Assembly (NCBI GenBank): GCA_020741275.1
Contig: DYZK01000041.1
Coordinates: forward strand, 1 to 35,676
DNA length: 35,676 nucleotides
Origin: Corynebacterium urealyticum
Lineage (GTDB): Bacteria; Actinomycetota; Actinomycetes; Mycobacteriales; Mycobacteriaceae
Reading direction: 5' to 3'
In this document: positions 8,483 through 19,800 of the stretch, one piece after another
How the letters are laid out: each line of letters begins with the position of its first letter
Numbering within the stretch: position 1 is the first letter of the stretch
Notes under the pieces: generated by a model
The model's database searches: none
Told to the model about the DNA's origin: nothing
The model's input: the letters and a program-made list of their open reading frames with translations, nothing else
Position numbers and translations under genes: made by a program

Positions 8483-9466
8483 CTATACGCAGACCATGGC
8501 GACGCCGATCGCGCCCGGACCCGTGTGAACCGCGAGTCCTTCGGAAACCTCGAAGAGCTCGACGTCGACCTCGGGCAGGGCCGGCGGCTTCGGCTCAGCC
8601 GCAGCACCGCCGACGGCGTCCTCCGTCGTGGCGTCCTGCGCAGCCTTCGTCGCCTTGTCGGCTTTATCAGCCTTATCCGCCTTCTCGGACTTCTTCGACT
8701 TCTCCGGCTTCAGGGCCCGTTCCATCAGCTCAGCCGGGAGCTCAGCTAACCGCTCCTCGATCATCTGCTTGAGATGCTTGGCCGGCTCCACCGCCTCCGA
8801 CTGCATGATCCCGATCTTCATCTGCCGGGGCTTCCGCGACTCCTCGGCAGCGGCATCTGCTTCGGCGACAACGACCTCGCTGGTCATCTCGACCAGCTTC
8901 GCCATGGCCTTGGACTGGGTGCGGGTCTTCGCCGCCAGCTGCAGCTCCCCGTCCGCAAGCTTAAGGATCGGCTTGATCGCCAGAGCGGTGGTCAACAGCG
9001 TGCGCGCGGTAGACAAGCGCCCACCCCGACGCAGGCTATCGATCTTGTGCACGTACAGCCACAGGGTGGCCGTGTCCAGCACCCGGTCCGCGGCATCAGC
9101 CACCTCATCGAGGCTGCCTCCTGCACGAGCCACCCGCGCGGCTTCCAGCGCAGCGTAACCGAGCGTCATACCCGCCGTGTTCGTGTCCACGACGCGCACC
9201 TTGCCCTCCAACACCCCGGCTGCAGTCACCGCGTTGGACCACGTGGAGGAGAGTTCTTTGGACAGGTGTAATGCGACCACGCCCTCGTCCCCACTGCGCT
9301 CCAGCAGACGGGCATAACTCGCGGTCAGCTCCAGCGCCCCCAGCCCGGCGGTGGTCTTCTCTGCCCCCTGCCCCGAGGTGTACAGGTCCACCACCGTCAC
9401 GCCCGCAGCGTCAGCGAGCTCACGGGGCAGGCAGCTGGCGGAGTCTGTGATCACATGAACGGTCAC
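8483..9466 (-). CDS. DegV family fatty-acid-binding protein
   Basis: A 327-residue DegV protein. Family members bind a fatty acid and can pass it to acyl kinases. The opening VHVITDSASCLP, the LHLSKELSSTWSNA segment near residue 67, the VVDTNTAGMTLG segment at 92-103, and the closing HTGPGAIGVAMV are all typical. Residues 251-298 form an unusual low-complexity insert, rich in Lys, Glu, Asp and Ala with repeated KAD triplets, between the last helix and the final strand. The GTG start at 9466 overlaps the gpgP stop by 4 bp (GTGA), so the two are translationally coupled. Gene position matches M. tuberculosis Rv2417c. Confidence 0.92.
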   Translation of the reverse strand: MTVHVITDSASCLPRELADAAGVTVVDLYTSGQGAEKTTAGLGALELTASYARLLERSGDEGVVALHLSKELSSTWSNAVTAAGVLEGKVRVVDTNTAGMTLGYAALEAARVARAGGSLDEVADAADRVLDTATLWLYVHKIDSLRRGGRLSTARTLLTTALAIKPILKLADGELQLAAKTRTQSKAMAKLVEMTSEVVVAEADAAAEESRKPRQMKIGIMQSEAVEPAKHLKQMIEERLAELPAELMERALKPEKSKKSEKADKADKADKATKAAQDATTEDAVGGAAAEPKPPALPEVDVELFEVSEGLAVHTGPGAIGVAMVCV

Positions 9467-10236
9467 CGTGCTGCTCCCCCTTCATCCGGGTTATCCAGTT
9501 GCTGGCCCGACACCTGTGCTCCGACGTTCCAGCCTTCCAGGTACCAGCGTGGGCTCAGCCACCACTCGGCCACAGCCTCCGGCACCTCGGGGACGGTGGA
9601 ACCATCCACCGCGGGCGCGGTCTGCGGCCCGTCCCCCTGCTCAGAAACCGGGAAGTGCGGGCGCGCCACCAGCTCGGCCCAGCGCGCGTTGCCGAGCCGG
9701 GCGAATACCGGGTAGTGCTCCGCCGGGACGTCCAACAAACGCGAGGTCAGCGCCGCGATCGACCCACCATGTGCCACCACCAGCACGGTGCCTTCGAAGG
9801 CATCGGAGGCCATGAGATCCGCGATCCCAGCCGCGGTGCGTTCGGCCACATCCAGCCGGGTCTCCCCGCGAGGCGGCGACCAGCTCGGATCATGGCGCCA
9901 ATACGCCCGCTGGCCGGGGTACCGCTCGTCGATCTCGGTGTGGGATCCGCCCTGCCAGTCCCCCAGGTGCGTTTCCCGGAACCGGGGGTCGACGTCAACA
10001 TCCAGCCCCCAGGCTTCGGCGACGATGCTCGCCGTCTCCACCGCGCGCTCCAGGTCGGAGGCGACCACCTTCGTGACATTCCAGTCGCGAGCCATCGCGG
10101 CGACGTCGCGGGCTTGCTGCCGGCCGACGTCCGATAGCGGGGTGTCCAGCTGGCCCTGCATGCGCCCTGCGGAGTTGTACTCCGTCTCTCCGTGGCGCAT
10201 CAGGATGAGCCTGCGCTGGCTCGCGTTAACAGTCAT
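9463..10236 (-). CDS. gpgP: Histidine phosphatase family protein, likely glucosyl-3-phosphoglycerate phosphatase
   Basis: A 257-residue member of the phosphoglycerate-mutase-like histidine phosphatases. The catalytic RHGET is at residues 14-18, the conserved FRETHLGDWQG loop follows in the middle, and the second histidine lies in VVAHGGSIAAL. Position between rsfS and degV equals M. tuberculosis Rv2419c, the phosphatase that dephosphorylates glucosyl-3-phosphoglycerate in methylglucose lipopolysaccharide synthesis; the symbol rests on that synteny. A purely generic phosphatase role cannot be excluded from sequence. The C-terminal region after residue 205 is Pro/Gly-rich. It starts 40 bases after rsfS. 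Confidence 0.85.
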   Translation of the reverse strand: MTVNASQRRLILMRHGETEYNSAGRMQGQLDTPLSDVGRQQARDVAAMARDWNVTKVVASDLERAVETASIVAEAWGLDVDVDPRFRETHLGDWQGGSHTEIDERYPGQRAYWRHDPSWSPPRGETRLDVAERTAAGIADLMASDAFEGTVLVVAHGGSIAALTSRLLDVPAEHYPVFARLGNARWAELVARPHFPVSEQGDGPQTAPAVDGSTVPEVPEAVAEWWLSPRWYLEGWNVGAQVSGQQLDNPDEGGAAR

Positions 10237-10276
10237 GGCGGTGTTCTTCTTGGTCGTGTTTTATCGTGGCTGGGTT

Positions 10277-10750
10277 TTAGAGCTCGTCAGCGTCGGGCTC
10301 TGGGCCAGCCAGCGGCAGGTCGTCGATGGTCTGGACGTCGAGGACATCCACCTCGGCATCCGGGTCCCAGTTGGCGCCGCGATCGACCTGCTCCACGCCC
10401 TCGACCTCGATCTGCGGGGCGTCGAGGAAGAGACGGTCCAGCGCGTAGTACTCGCGTTCCGCGCGGCGCTGCACGTGGACGACGACGTCGCCGTAGTCCA
10501 GCAGCACCCACAGTCCCTCGCCGCGCCCCTCGCGACGCAGAGGCTTCGTGCCATTGTCGGCCAGGTGATCCTCGACTTCATCAACGATGGACTGCACGTG
10601 GCGTTCGTTATCGCCGGTGACGATCACAAAGCAGTCGATGATGGCCAGGCGGTTGGAGACGTCGATGACGAGGATGTCTTCGCCCTTCTTCTCATCTGCC
10701 GCCTGGGCAGCGAGACTGGCGAGGGCGATGGATTCTGGTTGTGCGGTCAA
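10277..10750 (-). CDS. rsfS: Ribosomal silencing factor RsfS
   Basis: A 157-residue Iojap-family protein that binds L14 and blocks subunit joining when nutrients are scarce. The core is clear: EDILVIDVSNRLAIIDCFVI, then VQSIVDEVEDHL and GLWVLLDYGDVVVHVQ, ending in YYALDRLFLDAP. About 35 acidic residues follow the core, a common actinobacterial tail. The start is TTG at 10750 with AGAAAGG six bases upstream, which decides the start. It lies between nadD and gpgP as in other actinobacteria. Confidence 0.95.
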   Translation of the reverse strand: MTAQPESIALASLAAQAADEKKGEDILVIDVSNRLAIIDCFVIVTGDNERHVQSIVDEVEDHLADNGTKPLRREGRGEGLWVLLDYGDVVVHVQRRAEREYYALDRLFLDAPQIEVEGVEQVDRGANWDPDAEVDVLDVQTIDDLPLAGPEPDADEL

Positions 10751-10867
10751 GCGAAACCTTTCTAAAGAAGTATGCTCTAGTCCCCATGATAGCGGGGCAC
10801 CCGCAAGGCTTCCGCCTGCTCCCGGCGCGTCGGACAGTACGGGGCGCCGTGCGCTGCTGGATGGCGC

Positions 10868-11518
10868 CTAATCCACGTACATACGGTGCTTGGCGATGTA
10901 CTGCACCACCCCGTCGGGCACGAGGTACCAGACTGGCCGGCCGCTCATCGCACGCTCCCGGCAGTCCGTGGAGGAGATCGCCATCGCGGGGATCTCCACC
11001 AGGCTCAACCGTCCGGCGTCCACTTCCCTGGCCAGGGGGGAGTCCAGCTCGGAGAGTTCGTAACCAGGGCGAGTCACCCCAACGAAGTTCGCGAGGTCGA
11101 ACATGGATTCCCAGTCCCGCCACGTGAGGATTTTATTCAACGCATCCGCACCGGTGATGAAGAACAGCTCCGCGTCCGGGTAGATCTTGCGCATATCTGT
11201 CAGCGTGTCGACGGTGTAGGTGTTTCCCCCACGGTCGATGTCCACCCGGGAGACCCGGAAGCTCGGGTTCGCGGCGGTCGCAATGACGGTCATCAGGTAG
11301 CGGTCTTCTGCCGGGGAGACCCGCTTGCCCTTCTTCTGCCAGGGCTGCCCGGTGGGGACGAAGACGACGACGTCCAGGTCGAAACGGTCCGCGACCTCGC
11401 TCGCGGCGACCAGGTGGCCATTGTGGATGGGGTCGAAGGTCCCACCCATCACGCCGACGCGGCGCGGCGAGTCGGGCGTCGCGGAGGCTTCCACGGCCGG
11501 GGACGGGGTGTTAGTCAT
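10868..11518 (-). CDS. nadD: Nicotinate-nucleotide adenylyltransferase
   Basis: A 216-residue nucleotidyltransferase that makes deamido-NAD from nicotinate mononucleotide and ATP. The signature [11 protein letters not shown] is at residues 25-35, and the C-terminal ISSTDCR matches the usual ISSTxIR. Length is normal apart from about 18 extra N-terminal residues. There is no Shine-Dalgarno before the ATG at 11518; instead TAGCCT lies seven bases upstream, so an internal promoter giving a leaderless mRNA is possible. The next gene, rsfS, starts 117 bases after the nadD stop. Confidence 0.95.
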   Translation of the reverse strand: MTNTPSPAVEASATPDSPRRVGVMGGTFDPIHNGHLVAASEVADRFDLDVVVFVPTGQPWQKKGKRVSPAEDRYLMTVIATAANPSFRVSRVDIDRGGNTYTVDTLTDMRKIYPDAELFFITGADALNKILTWRDWESMFDLANFVGVTRPGYELSELDSPLAREVDAGRLSLVEIPAMAISSTDCRERAMSGRPVWYLVPDGVVQYIAKHRMYVD

Positions 11519-11525
11519 GCTGCTT

Positions 11526-11531
11526 AGGCTA
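11526..11531 (-). promoter_or_regulatory. Putative internal -10 box (TAGCCT) before nadD
   Basis: On the minus strand TAGCCT fits TANNNT and lies exactly seven bases before the nadD ATG, the same geometry seen at the PemK-like gene and at ndk. No ribosome-binding site is present. Confidence 0.35.
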
Positions 11532-11569
11532 GCGCACCGGAATCGAGAGGCCGATGCGCGCTGTACTAC

Positions 11570-12862
11570 CTAGGGGCGGATCTGCCCCTCACCCGTGAGC
11601 ACCCACTTGGTGCTCGTGAGCTCCGGCAGCCCCATCGGCCCGCGAGCGTGCAGCTTCTGGGTGGAGATGCCGATCTCCGCACCAAAGCCGAACTCCTCAC
11701 CGTCCGTCCAGGCGGTGGATGTGTTGAGGGAGAGCGCGGCGGCGTCCACGTGCTTCTCGAAGTAGCGCAGCACCTCGTAGTCCCGTGCGGAGATCCCTTC
11801 GGTGTGGCCAGAGCTGTAGGTGGTGATGTGCTCCACTGCCCCATGCACCCCGTCCACGATCGCTGCGGCGATGTCGAAGCTCAGGTACTCGTCGGTCCAG
11901 TCTTCCTCGGTGGCCTCCACCACGTCCTCGGCCAGGCTATCGAGCTCGGCCTTCACGCCGTGGATGCGCACGCCGGCGGCGGACAGCTCGGCGAAGACAC
12001 GCTTCTTGGCGTCCTCAGAAAGGGCAGCATCCAGCAGAACGGTCTCGGTCGCGTTACACACCGAGCAGCGGCGGGTCTTGCCGTTGAGCAGCAGCTGAAT
12101 CGCCTCGTCCAGGTCCGCGGAGGCGTCGATGTAGAAGTGGCACTTGCCCGTGCCCGTCTCGATTGCTGGCACGGTCGCGTTGAGGACAACTGCCTCGATC
12201 AGTCGCGCCCCACCGCGTGGGATGACGACGTCCACCAGGCCGCGAGCGGTGACCAGGTCCTGGACGGAATCGTGGCTATCGCACGGCAGCAACTGGACGA
12301 TGTCGCGGGACAAGCCCTGCTCGGCGGCGACGTCCTGAAGCAGTTCCACCAGCTTCTCGTTGGTCTGGCGGGCGGAGCGGGACCCGCGCAGCAGCGGGAC
12401 GTTGCCGGATTTGATGGCCAGACCGAAGGCGTCGACGGTGACGTTCGGGCGGGCCTCGTAGACCATGCCCATCACGCCGAGCGGGGTACGGACCTGCTTT
12501 AGGTCGATGCCGTTCGGGCGCGTGTGGCCGCGGACCACCTCGCCGACCGGGTCCGGCAGCCCGACGATTTGGCGTAGCCCGCCGGCGATGCCCTTGATGC
12601 GGTCTGCATCAAGGGCAAGGCGGTCTATCAGGGCGTCGTCGAAACCGGCCTCGCGGCCTGCAGCGATGTCCTTGGCATTGGCCTCGATGATCGCATCGGT
12701 GTTGGCGATCAGCGCATCGGCGGCGGCGAGCAGCAGGTCGTTCTTCTGTTGGGTGGTGAGCACGACCCGGCTAGCCTGCTTGGCCTTGGCCGCCTTCTCA
12801 AGCACTTCTTCGCGCTCAGCCTGACGCTGTGGGGAAAGGTTATCGATCTTGTCGCTCATCAT
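11570..12862 (-). CDS. proA: Glutamate-5-semialdehyde dehydrogenase (gamma-glutamyl phosphate reductase)
   Basis: A 430-residue enzyme that reduces gamma-glutamyl phosphate with NADPH in proline synthesis. The aldehyde-dehydrogenase fold is clear; the catalytic cysteine is in SVCNATET at about residue 269, preceded by the NGKTRRC segment, and VYEARPNVTVDAFG is the conserved N-terminal motif. Two ATG codons are adjacent: the AGAGG ribosome-binding site is one base before the first (12862) and four before the second (12859), so initiation at the second is equally likely. proB lies directly upstream, 60 bases away; no dehydrogenase gene is inserted between them, as is found in some corynebacteria. 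Confidence 0.96.
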   Translation of the reverse strand: MMSDKIDNLSPQRQAEREEVLEKAAKAKQASRVVLTTQQKNDLLLAAADALIANTDAIIEANAKDIAAGREAGFDDALIDRLALDADRIKGIAGGLRQIVGLPDPVGEVVRGHTRPNGIDLKQVRTPLGVMGMVYEARPNVTVDAFGLAIKSGNVPLLRGSRSARQTNEKLVELLQDVAAEQGLSRDIVQLLPCDSHDSVQDLVTARGLVDVVIPRGGARLIEAVVLNATVPAIETGTGKCHFYIDASADLDEAIQLLLNGKTRRCSVCNATETVLLDAALSEDAKKRVFAELSAAGVRIHGVKAELDSLAEDVVEATEEDWTDEYLSFDIAAAIVDGVHGAVEHITTYSSGHTEGISARDYEVLRYFEKHVDAAALSLNTSTAWTDGEEFGFGAEIGISTQKLHARGPMGLPELTSTKWVLTGEGQIRP

Positions 12863-12922
12863 GCCTCTTTCATCGTTGGGAAAATTTTGGGTCTGCCCTG
12901 GCGGGCCAAAGGACTCGTGTGA

Positions 12923-14134
12923 CTAAATAAGCAGCTGCTGGCGGCGGGGCGGCTGTCGGTTTGCGTAATAGGAGAGGTAATCGGTGTGGATCACGGGGCG
13001 CTGCGCGTCGCCCGGAAGCTCCGAGGTGTGGCGTCCCAGCATCGGGCCCAGGTCGGTGGCATCGTAGTTGACCTCACCGCGGCCGAAGATCTTGCCGTCG
13101 CTGTCCACGAGGTCCACAATGTCGCCGCGGTTAAAGTCGCCCATGACCTGGGTGACACCGACTGCGAGGAGGGACTTATTGCCGTCGACCACGGCCTGCT
13201 TGGCGCCGTCGTCGAGCTGCAGTGCGCCGCGGGACTCGGCGGCGTAGAGCACCCAGAACTTCCAGGCGGACAGGCGATCTTCCTCCGGCCAGAAGCAGGT
13301 GCCCACGGATGCACTTTCCAGGGCGGGGGCGATGTTTTCGGTGGAGGTCAGCAGCACCGGCACTCCCGCGCGGGAGGCCAGTCGGGCAGCGGTGACCTTC
13401 GCGGCCATGCCGCCGGTGCCCAGGCGGCCGCCGTCGCCGGCAGCAACCCCCGAGAGGTCATTGCTGCCACGCACCTCGGAAACGAACTGCGCGTCCGGCT
13501 CGTTCGGATTGCGGTCGTAGAGACCGTCCACGTCGGAGAGCAGGACGAGGGCGTCCGCGAAAACGAGGTGGGAGACGATGGCGGCGAGACGGTCGTTATC
13601 GCCGAAGCGCATCTCGGAAGTCGCGACCGTATCGTTTTCGTTGACGATCGGCACGGCAGAGAGCTGGCGCAAGCGGTCGATGGTGCGCTGCGCATTGCGG
13701 GCGCGGTCGCGGCGGCCGGCATCGGCGGCGGTCAGGAGGACCTGGCCGATGGTGCGGCCGTAGCGGGCGAAGCTCCTCCCCCACTCCTGGGCGAGCAGCA
13801 CCTGGCCCACCGAGGCGGCAGCCTGCTTGGTGGCCAGGTCGCTGGGGCGCTGGCGCAGGCCGAGCGGGTCCATACCCGAGGCGACTGCACCGGAGGAGAC
13901 GACGATGAGGTCCGTGTCATCCGACATACGAGCTTCGAGAGCATCGGCGATGGTGTCGATGCGCGCAGGATCCACGCGGCCGGATTCGTCGGTCAGGGAG
14001 GAGGATCCGATTTTCACCACCAGCCGTTTGGCATTGGCGATGCGATGGCGCACGGTGCCGGGTTCCGGCATCGTGGTGGCATCTAGCTGCTGTGTGGGCA
14101 TTGAATTTTCGTTGCTCGCTGCAGACATGCCCAC
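12923..14134 (-). CDS. proB: Glutamate 5-kinase
   Basis: Catalyses the first step of proline synthesis, phosphorylating glutamate. The amino-acid-kinase domain starts at [12 protein letters not shown], followed by [14 protein letters not shown], the [10 protein letters not shown] segment and [15 protein letters not shown]-terminal PUA domain is present ([20 protein letters not shown], then FGRGEVNY). The longest frame starts with GTG at 14134 (403 residues); an ATG two codons on at 14128, and further ATGs at 14101 and 14071, would bring it closer to the usual length near 370. No clear Shine-Dalgarno favours any of them. Upstream lie two tandem GTTATCTAA copies. Feedback control by proline is known for the family and not visible here. 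Confidence 0.95.
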   Translation of the reverse strand: MGMSAASNENSMPTQQLDATTMPEPGTVRHRIANAKRLVVKIGSSSLTDESGRVDPARIDTIADALEARMSDDTDLIVVSSGAVASGMDPLGLRQRPSDLATKQAAASVGQVLLAQEWGRSFARYGRTIGQVLLTAADAGRRDRARNAQRTIDRLRQLSAVPIVNENDTVATSEMRFGDNDRLAAIVSHLVFADALVLLSDVDGLYDRNPNEPDAQFVSEVRGSNDLSGVAAGDGGRLGTGGMAAKVTAARLASRAGVPVLLTSTENIAPALESASVGTCFWPEEDRLSAWKFWVLYAAESRGALQLDDGAKQAVVDGNKSLLAVGVTQVMGDFNRGDIVDLVDSDGKIFGRGEVNYDATDLGPMLGRHTSELPGDAQRPVIHTDYLSYYANRQPPRRQQLLI

Positions 14135-14172
14135 CAGTATGCCAAATTACTTATGAATATTGAGGCTTTTGA

Positions 14173-14192
14173 GTTATCTAAACGTTATCTAA
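14173..14192. repeat. Tandem 9-bp direct repeat upstream of proB
   Basis: GTTATCTAA occurs at 14173-14181 and again at 14184-14192 (plus-strand reading), an 11-base period equal to about one helical turn. It lies 39-58 bases before the longest proB start, in an AT-rich gap between obg and proB. Confidence 0.8.
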
Positions 14193-14211
14193 TTCGCTAC
14201 TCAGCGTCGCA

Positions 14212-15753
<1,542 letters not shown>

Positions 15754-15777
15754 TCAAATTTTAGCGAATAATGCAAA

Positions 15778-15823
15778 GAAGCTCCCGCCCTCGCCCCGAT
15801 GGGGCGGAAAGTGCGGGAGCTTC
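15778..15823 (-). terminator. Terminator of rplU-rpmA
   Basis: A perfect 11-bp stem, GAAGCTCCCGC (15778-15788) with GCGGGAGCTTC (15813-15823), encloses a second 6-bp stem CGCCCC/GGGGCG (15792-15797 and 15801-15806). On the minus strand it is followed by a short TTT and AT-rich sequence. It lies between rpmA and obgE. Confidence 0.75.
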
Positions 15824-15853
15824 GTGCTCGTGGGGTTGTTAAAACCGCGGGCT

Positions 15854-16120
15854 TTAAGCCTCGACGGCCTCGTCCTCCACGATGTTCACCAGGCGACGGT
15901 TGCGCTTGGTGGAGAACTGGACGGCGCCAGCCTTCAGTGCGAACAGCGTGTCATCGCCGCCGCGACCAACGTTCACACCTGGGTGGAACTTGGTGCCGCG
16001 CTGACGGATGAGGATCTCGCCCGCCTTGACCTGCTGGCCACCGAAGCGCTTAACACCGAGACGCTTTGCCTCGGAGTCGCGACCGTTACTGGAGCTAGAA
16101 GCACCCTTCTTAGTTGCCAT
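15854..16120 (-). CDS. rpmA: 50S ribosomal protein L27
   Basis: An 88-residue L27 starting [16 protein letters not shown], with the conserved [10 protein letters not shown] and [19 protein letters not shown] segments. L27 reaches the peptidyl-transferase centre. No N-terminal cleavage extension of the Firmicutes type is present. A strong GAGGAGGGAG ribosome-binding site precedes the ATG. It follows rplU by 63 bases and ends at a strong hairpin. Confidence 0.98.
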   Translation of the reverse strand: MATKKGASSSSNGRDSEAKRLGVKRFGGQQVKAGEILIRQRGTKFHPGVNVGRGGDDTLFALKAGAVQFSTKRNRRLVNIVEDEAVEA

Positions 16121-16183
16121 GAGTCTCCCTCCTCGGGAAGAAGTAAGAGCACCCGCGCACTCAGCACGGACGCGTCTCGGTTG

Positions 16184-16486
16184 TTACTTGATGCCGGTGA
16201 TCTTCAGCACGGTCAGGGGCTGACGGTGGCCCCAGCGGCGCTTGTATCCGGTCTTGTTCTTGTAGTGCATTCCGCGGATCTTCGGGCCACGAACGTGCTC
16301 GACGATCTCTGCGTTCACGGCGACGTTTTCCAGCTTGTCGCCGGAGGTCAGATCCGCGCCATCGACGACGAGAACCGGGGTGAGAGCCACGGCGGAACCT
16401 GGCTCACCCTCGATCTTCTCGACCTTGACGAGGTCACCTTCGGCAACCTTGTACTGCTTGCCGCCGGTCTTGACGATCGCGTACAT
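16184..16486 (-). CDS. rplU: 50S ribosomal protein L21
   Basis: A 100-residue L21 beginning [14 protein letters not shown] and ending with the basic [15 protein letters not shown] region that contacts 23S rRNA. An upstream in-frame codon at 16579 would add 31 unrelated residues; the ATG at 16486, preceded by AAGGGG, is the family start. First gene of the rplU-rpmA pair, with a promoter about 90 bases upstream. Confidence 0.98.
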   Translation of the reverse strand: MYAIVKTGGKQYKVAEGDLVKVEKIEGEPGSAVALTPVLVVDGADLTSGDKLENVAVNAEIVEHVRGPKIRGMHYKNKTGYKRRWGHRQPLTVLKITGIK

Positions 16487-16578
16487 GGTAGGGCTACCCC
16501 TTATAAATCTCTTCGACTCAGGCAGCTCTCGACGACGATCCCACGTGCGACGCGAGCATCCTGACTGGACAATATGCA

Positions 16579-16608
16579 AAATTAAGTGTGTTCATTTCGG
16601 CATAGCAA
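16579..16608 (-). promoter_or_regulatory. Putative promoter of rplU-rpmA
   Basis: Minus-strand -35 TTGCTA (16603-16608) and -10 TAATTT (16579-16584) with an 18-base spacer. The predicted leader is about 85 bases. Confidence 0.5.
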
Positions 16609-16660
16609 GCCGAGCCCGATTAGGGGCGATGAACAGCGACTGCTCAATACTACCCAGCAG

Positions 16661-16691
16661 GGGCCAGAAAACCAAAATCTTTTTCCAGCCC
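16661..16691. terminator. Imperfect palindrome, possible rne terminator
   Basis: Four G-C pairs, two mismatches and five further pairs (G-C plus A-T) surround a 9-base loop. The inner arms are A/T runs, so it could be a terminator or a protein-binding palindrome. Confidence 0.35.
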
Positions 16692-16858
16692 ATCGCAGGT
16701 AGCGCCGGGCGAAACCGCCAGGTTGTTAAGGGTGGGGCAAATGTGGCACACCGGGGTCGCGCCCCCTTCCCTACCCCACACGGTCGAGCACGCAACGGTG
16801 GCTCAGGCATGACCGCGGGCTGAGCACTCACCCATGAAGGGAGAGCGCGGCCGCGAGG

Positions 16859-19800
16859 CTAGCGCCGCGGATTGCTGCGCACCACCCGGCGACGACGGCC
16901 CCGCGTGCGGCCGCGAGACTCGCGCTGCGCCGGTTGCTCGGATTTCCCGGTGATCCGACTCTCCCGCTTCAGCTCCTCCTTGGCCTGATCAACCTCGGCC
17001 TGCTGGCCGAACTCCTCCGGCTGCGGACGGCGATCCGAGACGGAATTACCACGCGTGCGGCGGCGACGACGCGGCGAGTTCTCAAACTCCTTGACCGCTT
17101 CCTCGTATGTGTTGGCCCCGTACTTCCCGGCACCCCGAGTTCCAGAGCGCCGCGTTCCGCTGGAGCGGCGATCACCTTCGGAGCCGCGCTTCTGGCCAGA
17201 ACGCTGGTCGTTCTGTCCCTTCTTGTGGGAGTTTTGCTCGCCTGCTTGACGCGTGCCGGACTGTCGAACGGCCGGCCTCGAGCGGACCACGCGACGGCCA
17301 CGGCGGCGAGCCCCCTGGGAGCCACTCTCGGACTTCTGCTGCTCACCCCGCTGATCAGAACCACGGTCCTCGCGGGAAGAAATCTTCAGCTCCGGGGCAT
17401 CCGCATTCGCCGCAGAGCGTCGCTCGCCGGCACTACCCCGCTGCGGGCTAGGTGCCGTGCGCCGCACGATGCGGCGAACCACTCGACGCGGAGCGCGCTT
17501 CTGGTCGGCCTGCGAGGCCTCGCCCGATCGGTCGGCAAGCTGCTTCTTCTCCGCGGACCCCTGCTCGTTGCGGGCGGTGGCGTCCTTCACTGAAGAGCCG
17601 GTGCGGCGCTGAACGGAACGGCGACCGCCCCGACGCGACGTCCTTGCCTCCTGCTTCTGCTCCCCGCCGAGATCTGCAGCAGGCTCAGAACCTGCGCGCG
17701 AATCCTGGTGCTGCTTGCCGGAGCGGCGTTCCTGCCCCTCGGGGTTGCGGTGGTCCTGAGAGTCCCCGCGCCCCTTGCCATTGGAGGACTTGGACTTGGA
17801 GCCCTTGTCCTCGCGGCGCTTCGCGCCCTCGCTGCGCTGGTCGCGCTGCTCGTCACGGCCCTGATTCTTGGGTTCCTGGTCTCCGCGTCCGTCCTGATGC
17901 TGCTCCTTGCCCTGACCGTTGCGGTGCTCCTTTGAACCCCGCTCATCCCTCCCGCGACCATTGCCACGGGAGGAACGGCGGCGACGCTCCGGCTCCTCGC
18001 TAAAGTCTTGCTCGACCGGGTCGGGATGCACGATCACGCCACGGCCGTCGCAGCACTCACAGGTGGTGGAGAAGGTTTCCAGCAGGCCAGCACCCAGGCG
18101 CTTGCGGGTGATCTGCACCAGGCCCAACGAGGTGACCTCGCTGACCTTGTGGTGGGTGCGGTCGCGGCCCAGGTACTCGATGAGGCGGCGCAGCACCAGG
18201 TCCTGGTTCTCTTCCAGCACCATGTCGATGAAGTCGACGACGATCATGCCGCCGATATCGCGCAGCCGCATCTGGCGCACGATCTCTTCGGCAGCCTCGA
18301 GGTTATTCTCGGTGACCGTTTCCTCGAGGTTGCCACCGGAGCCCACGAAGGAGCCGGTGTTGACGTCGATGACGGTCATCGCCTCGGTGTGGTCGATGAC
18401 CAGGTGGCCACCGGAGGGCAGCCAGACCTTCCTGCTCAGCGCCTTGGCAAGCTGGTCGTCGAGACGGTGCGCGGCGAAGACATCCTCGTCGGCGTGGTGC
18501 TCGGGGTGCCACTTGTGCACCCGATCCATCAGCTCCGGGGCCATGCGACCCATGTAGTCGCGGACCATGCGCCAGGACTTATCGCCCTCGACGAGCAGCT
18601 CGGAGAAGTCCTCGTTGAACAGGTCGCGGATGACCGTGATCAGCATGTTTGGCTCTTCGTAGAGCGCCACCGGCTTCGCGCCCTTGGACTTGCGCTCCTT
18701 GGCCTCGGTCTTCTCGATGTTCAGCCACTGCTTGTGGAGGCGGTTGACGTCCTCCTCGATGAGCTCCTCGGCCACGTTTTCCGCGGCGGTACGGATGATC
18801 GCCCCTCCCTGGCCCGGCACAACGCGCTGCAGGATCTCCTTCAGGCGCTTGCGCTCGGCCTCCGGCAGCTTGCGGGAGATGCCCGCGGTGGTACCACCCG
18901 GGAAGTACACGAGGTAGCGGCCTGCGAAGCTGATGCGGTTGGTCAGGCGGGCGCCCTTGTGGCCGACCGGGTCCTTGATCACCTGAACCATGACCTGGTC
19001 GCCGGAGCGCAGCGCCTGGTCGATGCGGCGGGACTTGGAGTGCAGGTGCGGGGAATGCCAGTTGACCTCGCTGGCGTAGAGCACCGCGTTGCGGCCGGTG
19101 CCGATGTCAATGAAGGCTGCCTCCATGGAGGCCAGGACATTCTGCACCCGGCCCAGGTAGATATTGCCGATCATCGACTGCTGGGTGTCGCTGGTGACGA
19201 AGTGCTCGACCAGCTGGCCATCCTCAACGACGCCCACCTGGGTCGTCAGGCCGGTGTGGTCGTGGCGCTCGGCGTCACGGACCATCATCTGGCGATGCAC
19301 GGATTCCCGGCGCGCGAGGAACTCGGAGCGGCTGATGGCCTTGTGACGGCCGCGCTCACGATTCTCCTCACGCCAGCGACGCTTGGATTCCAGGCGGGTG
19401 GAGCCCTTCAGGCGCACCGGCTCGTCGACGATATCCGCCTCCTCGCGCTCGCCCGGGTGCAGCTGGTCGGCGGAGATGTCCTCCTCAGTTGCGGTCTGCG
19501 GCTCCGGGTTGGGCTGCTGGGCCTTCTGTTCCTTCTTCTTGGGCGCTGCCTTCTTAGCCTCGGCCTTCTTCGAGGGCGCCTGCTGCTTGGACCCCTCGTC
19601 CGACGGCTCCGCCTTCGCCTCTGCCGAGTCCTGCTGGATGGCACGGCTGCCCACGCGGCGAACGATTCGGCGCACGCGGCGGCGAGTGGGCTGCGGAGTC
19701 GCCTCGTTCGTAGAAGCCTGGTTTTCCGAGGTGTTGACTACCGGCGACTCGGCCTGAGCTGGTGCCTCCTCTGCGGACTGGTGCGGTACCTTTTCTGCCT

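Larger units (their letters stand above)
16487..16858 (-). other. rplU/rne intergenic region
   Basis: This 372-base gap separates the rne stop from the rplU start; no coding frame is credible. It contains the rplU promoter (16579-16608), an imperfect palindrome GGGCCAGAAAA - 9 bases - TTTTCCAGCCC (16661-16691), and a 6-bp inverted repeat GCTCAG/CTGAGC (16801-16825). The last two are the only candidates for ending rne transcription; the palindrome has T-runs on both strands. Confidence 0.5.

Noticed and set aside
16487..16579. Longer L21 start at 16579
   Set aside because: Adds 31 residues absent from L21 proteins and would begin upstream of or at the predicted transcription start.
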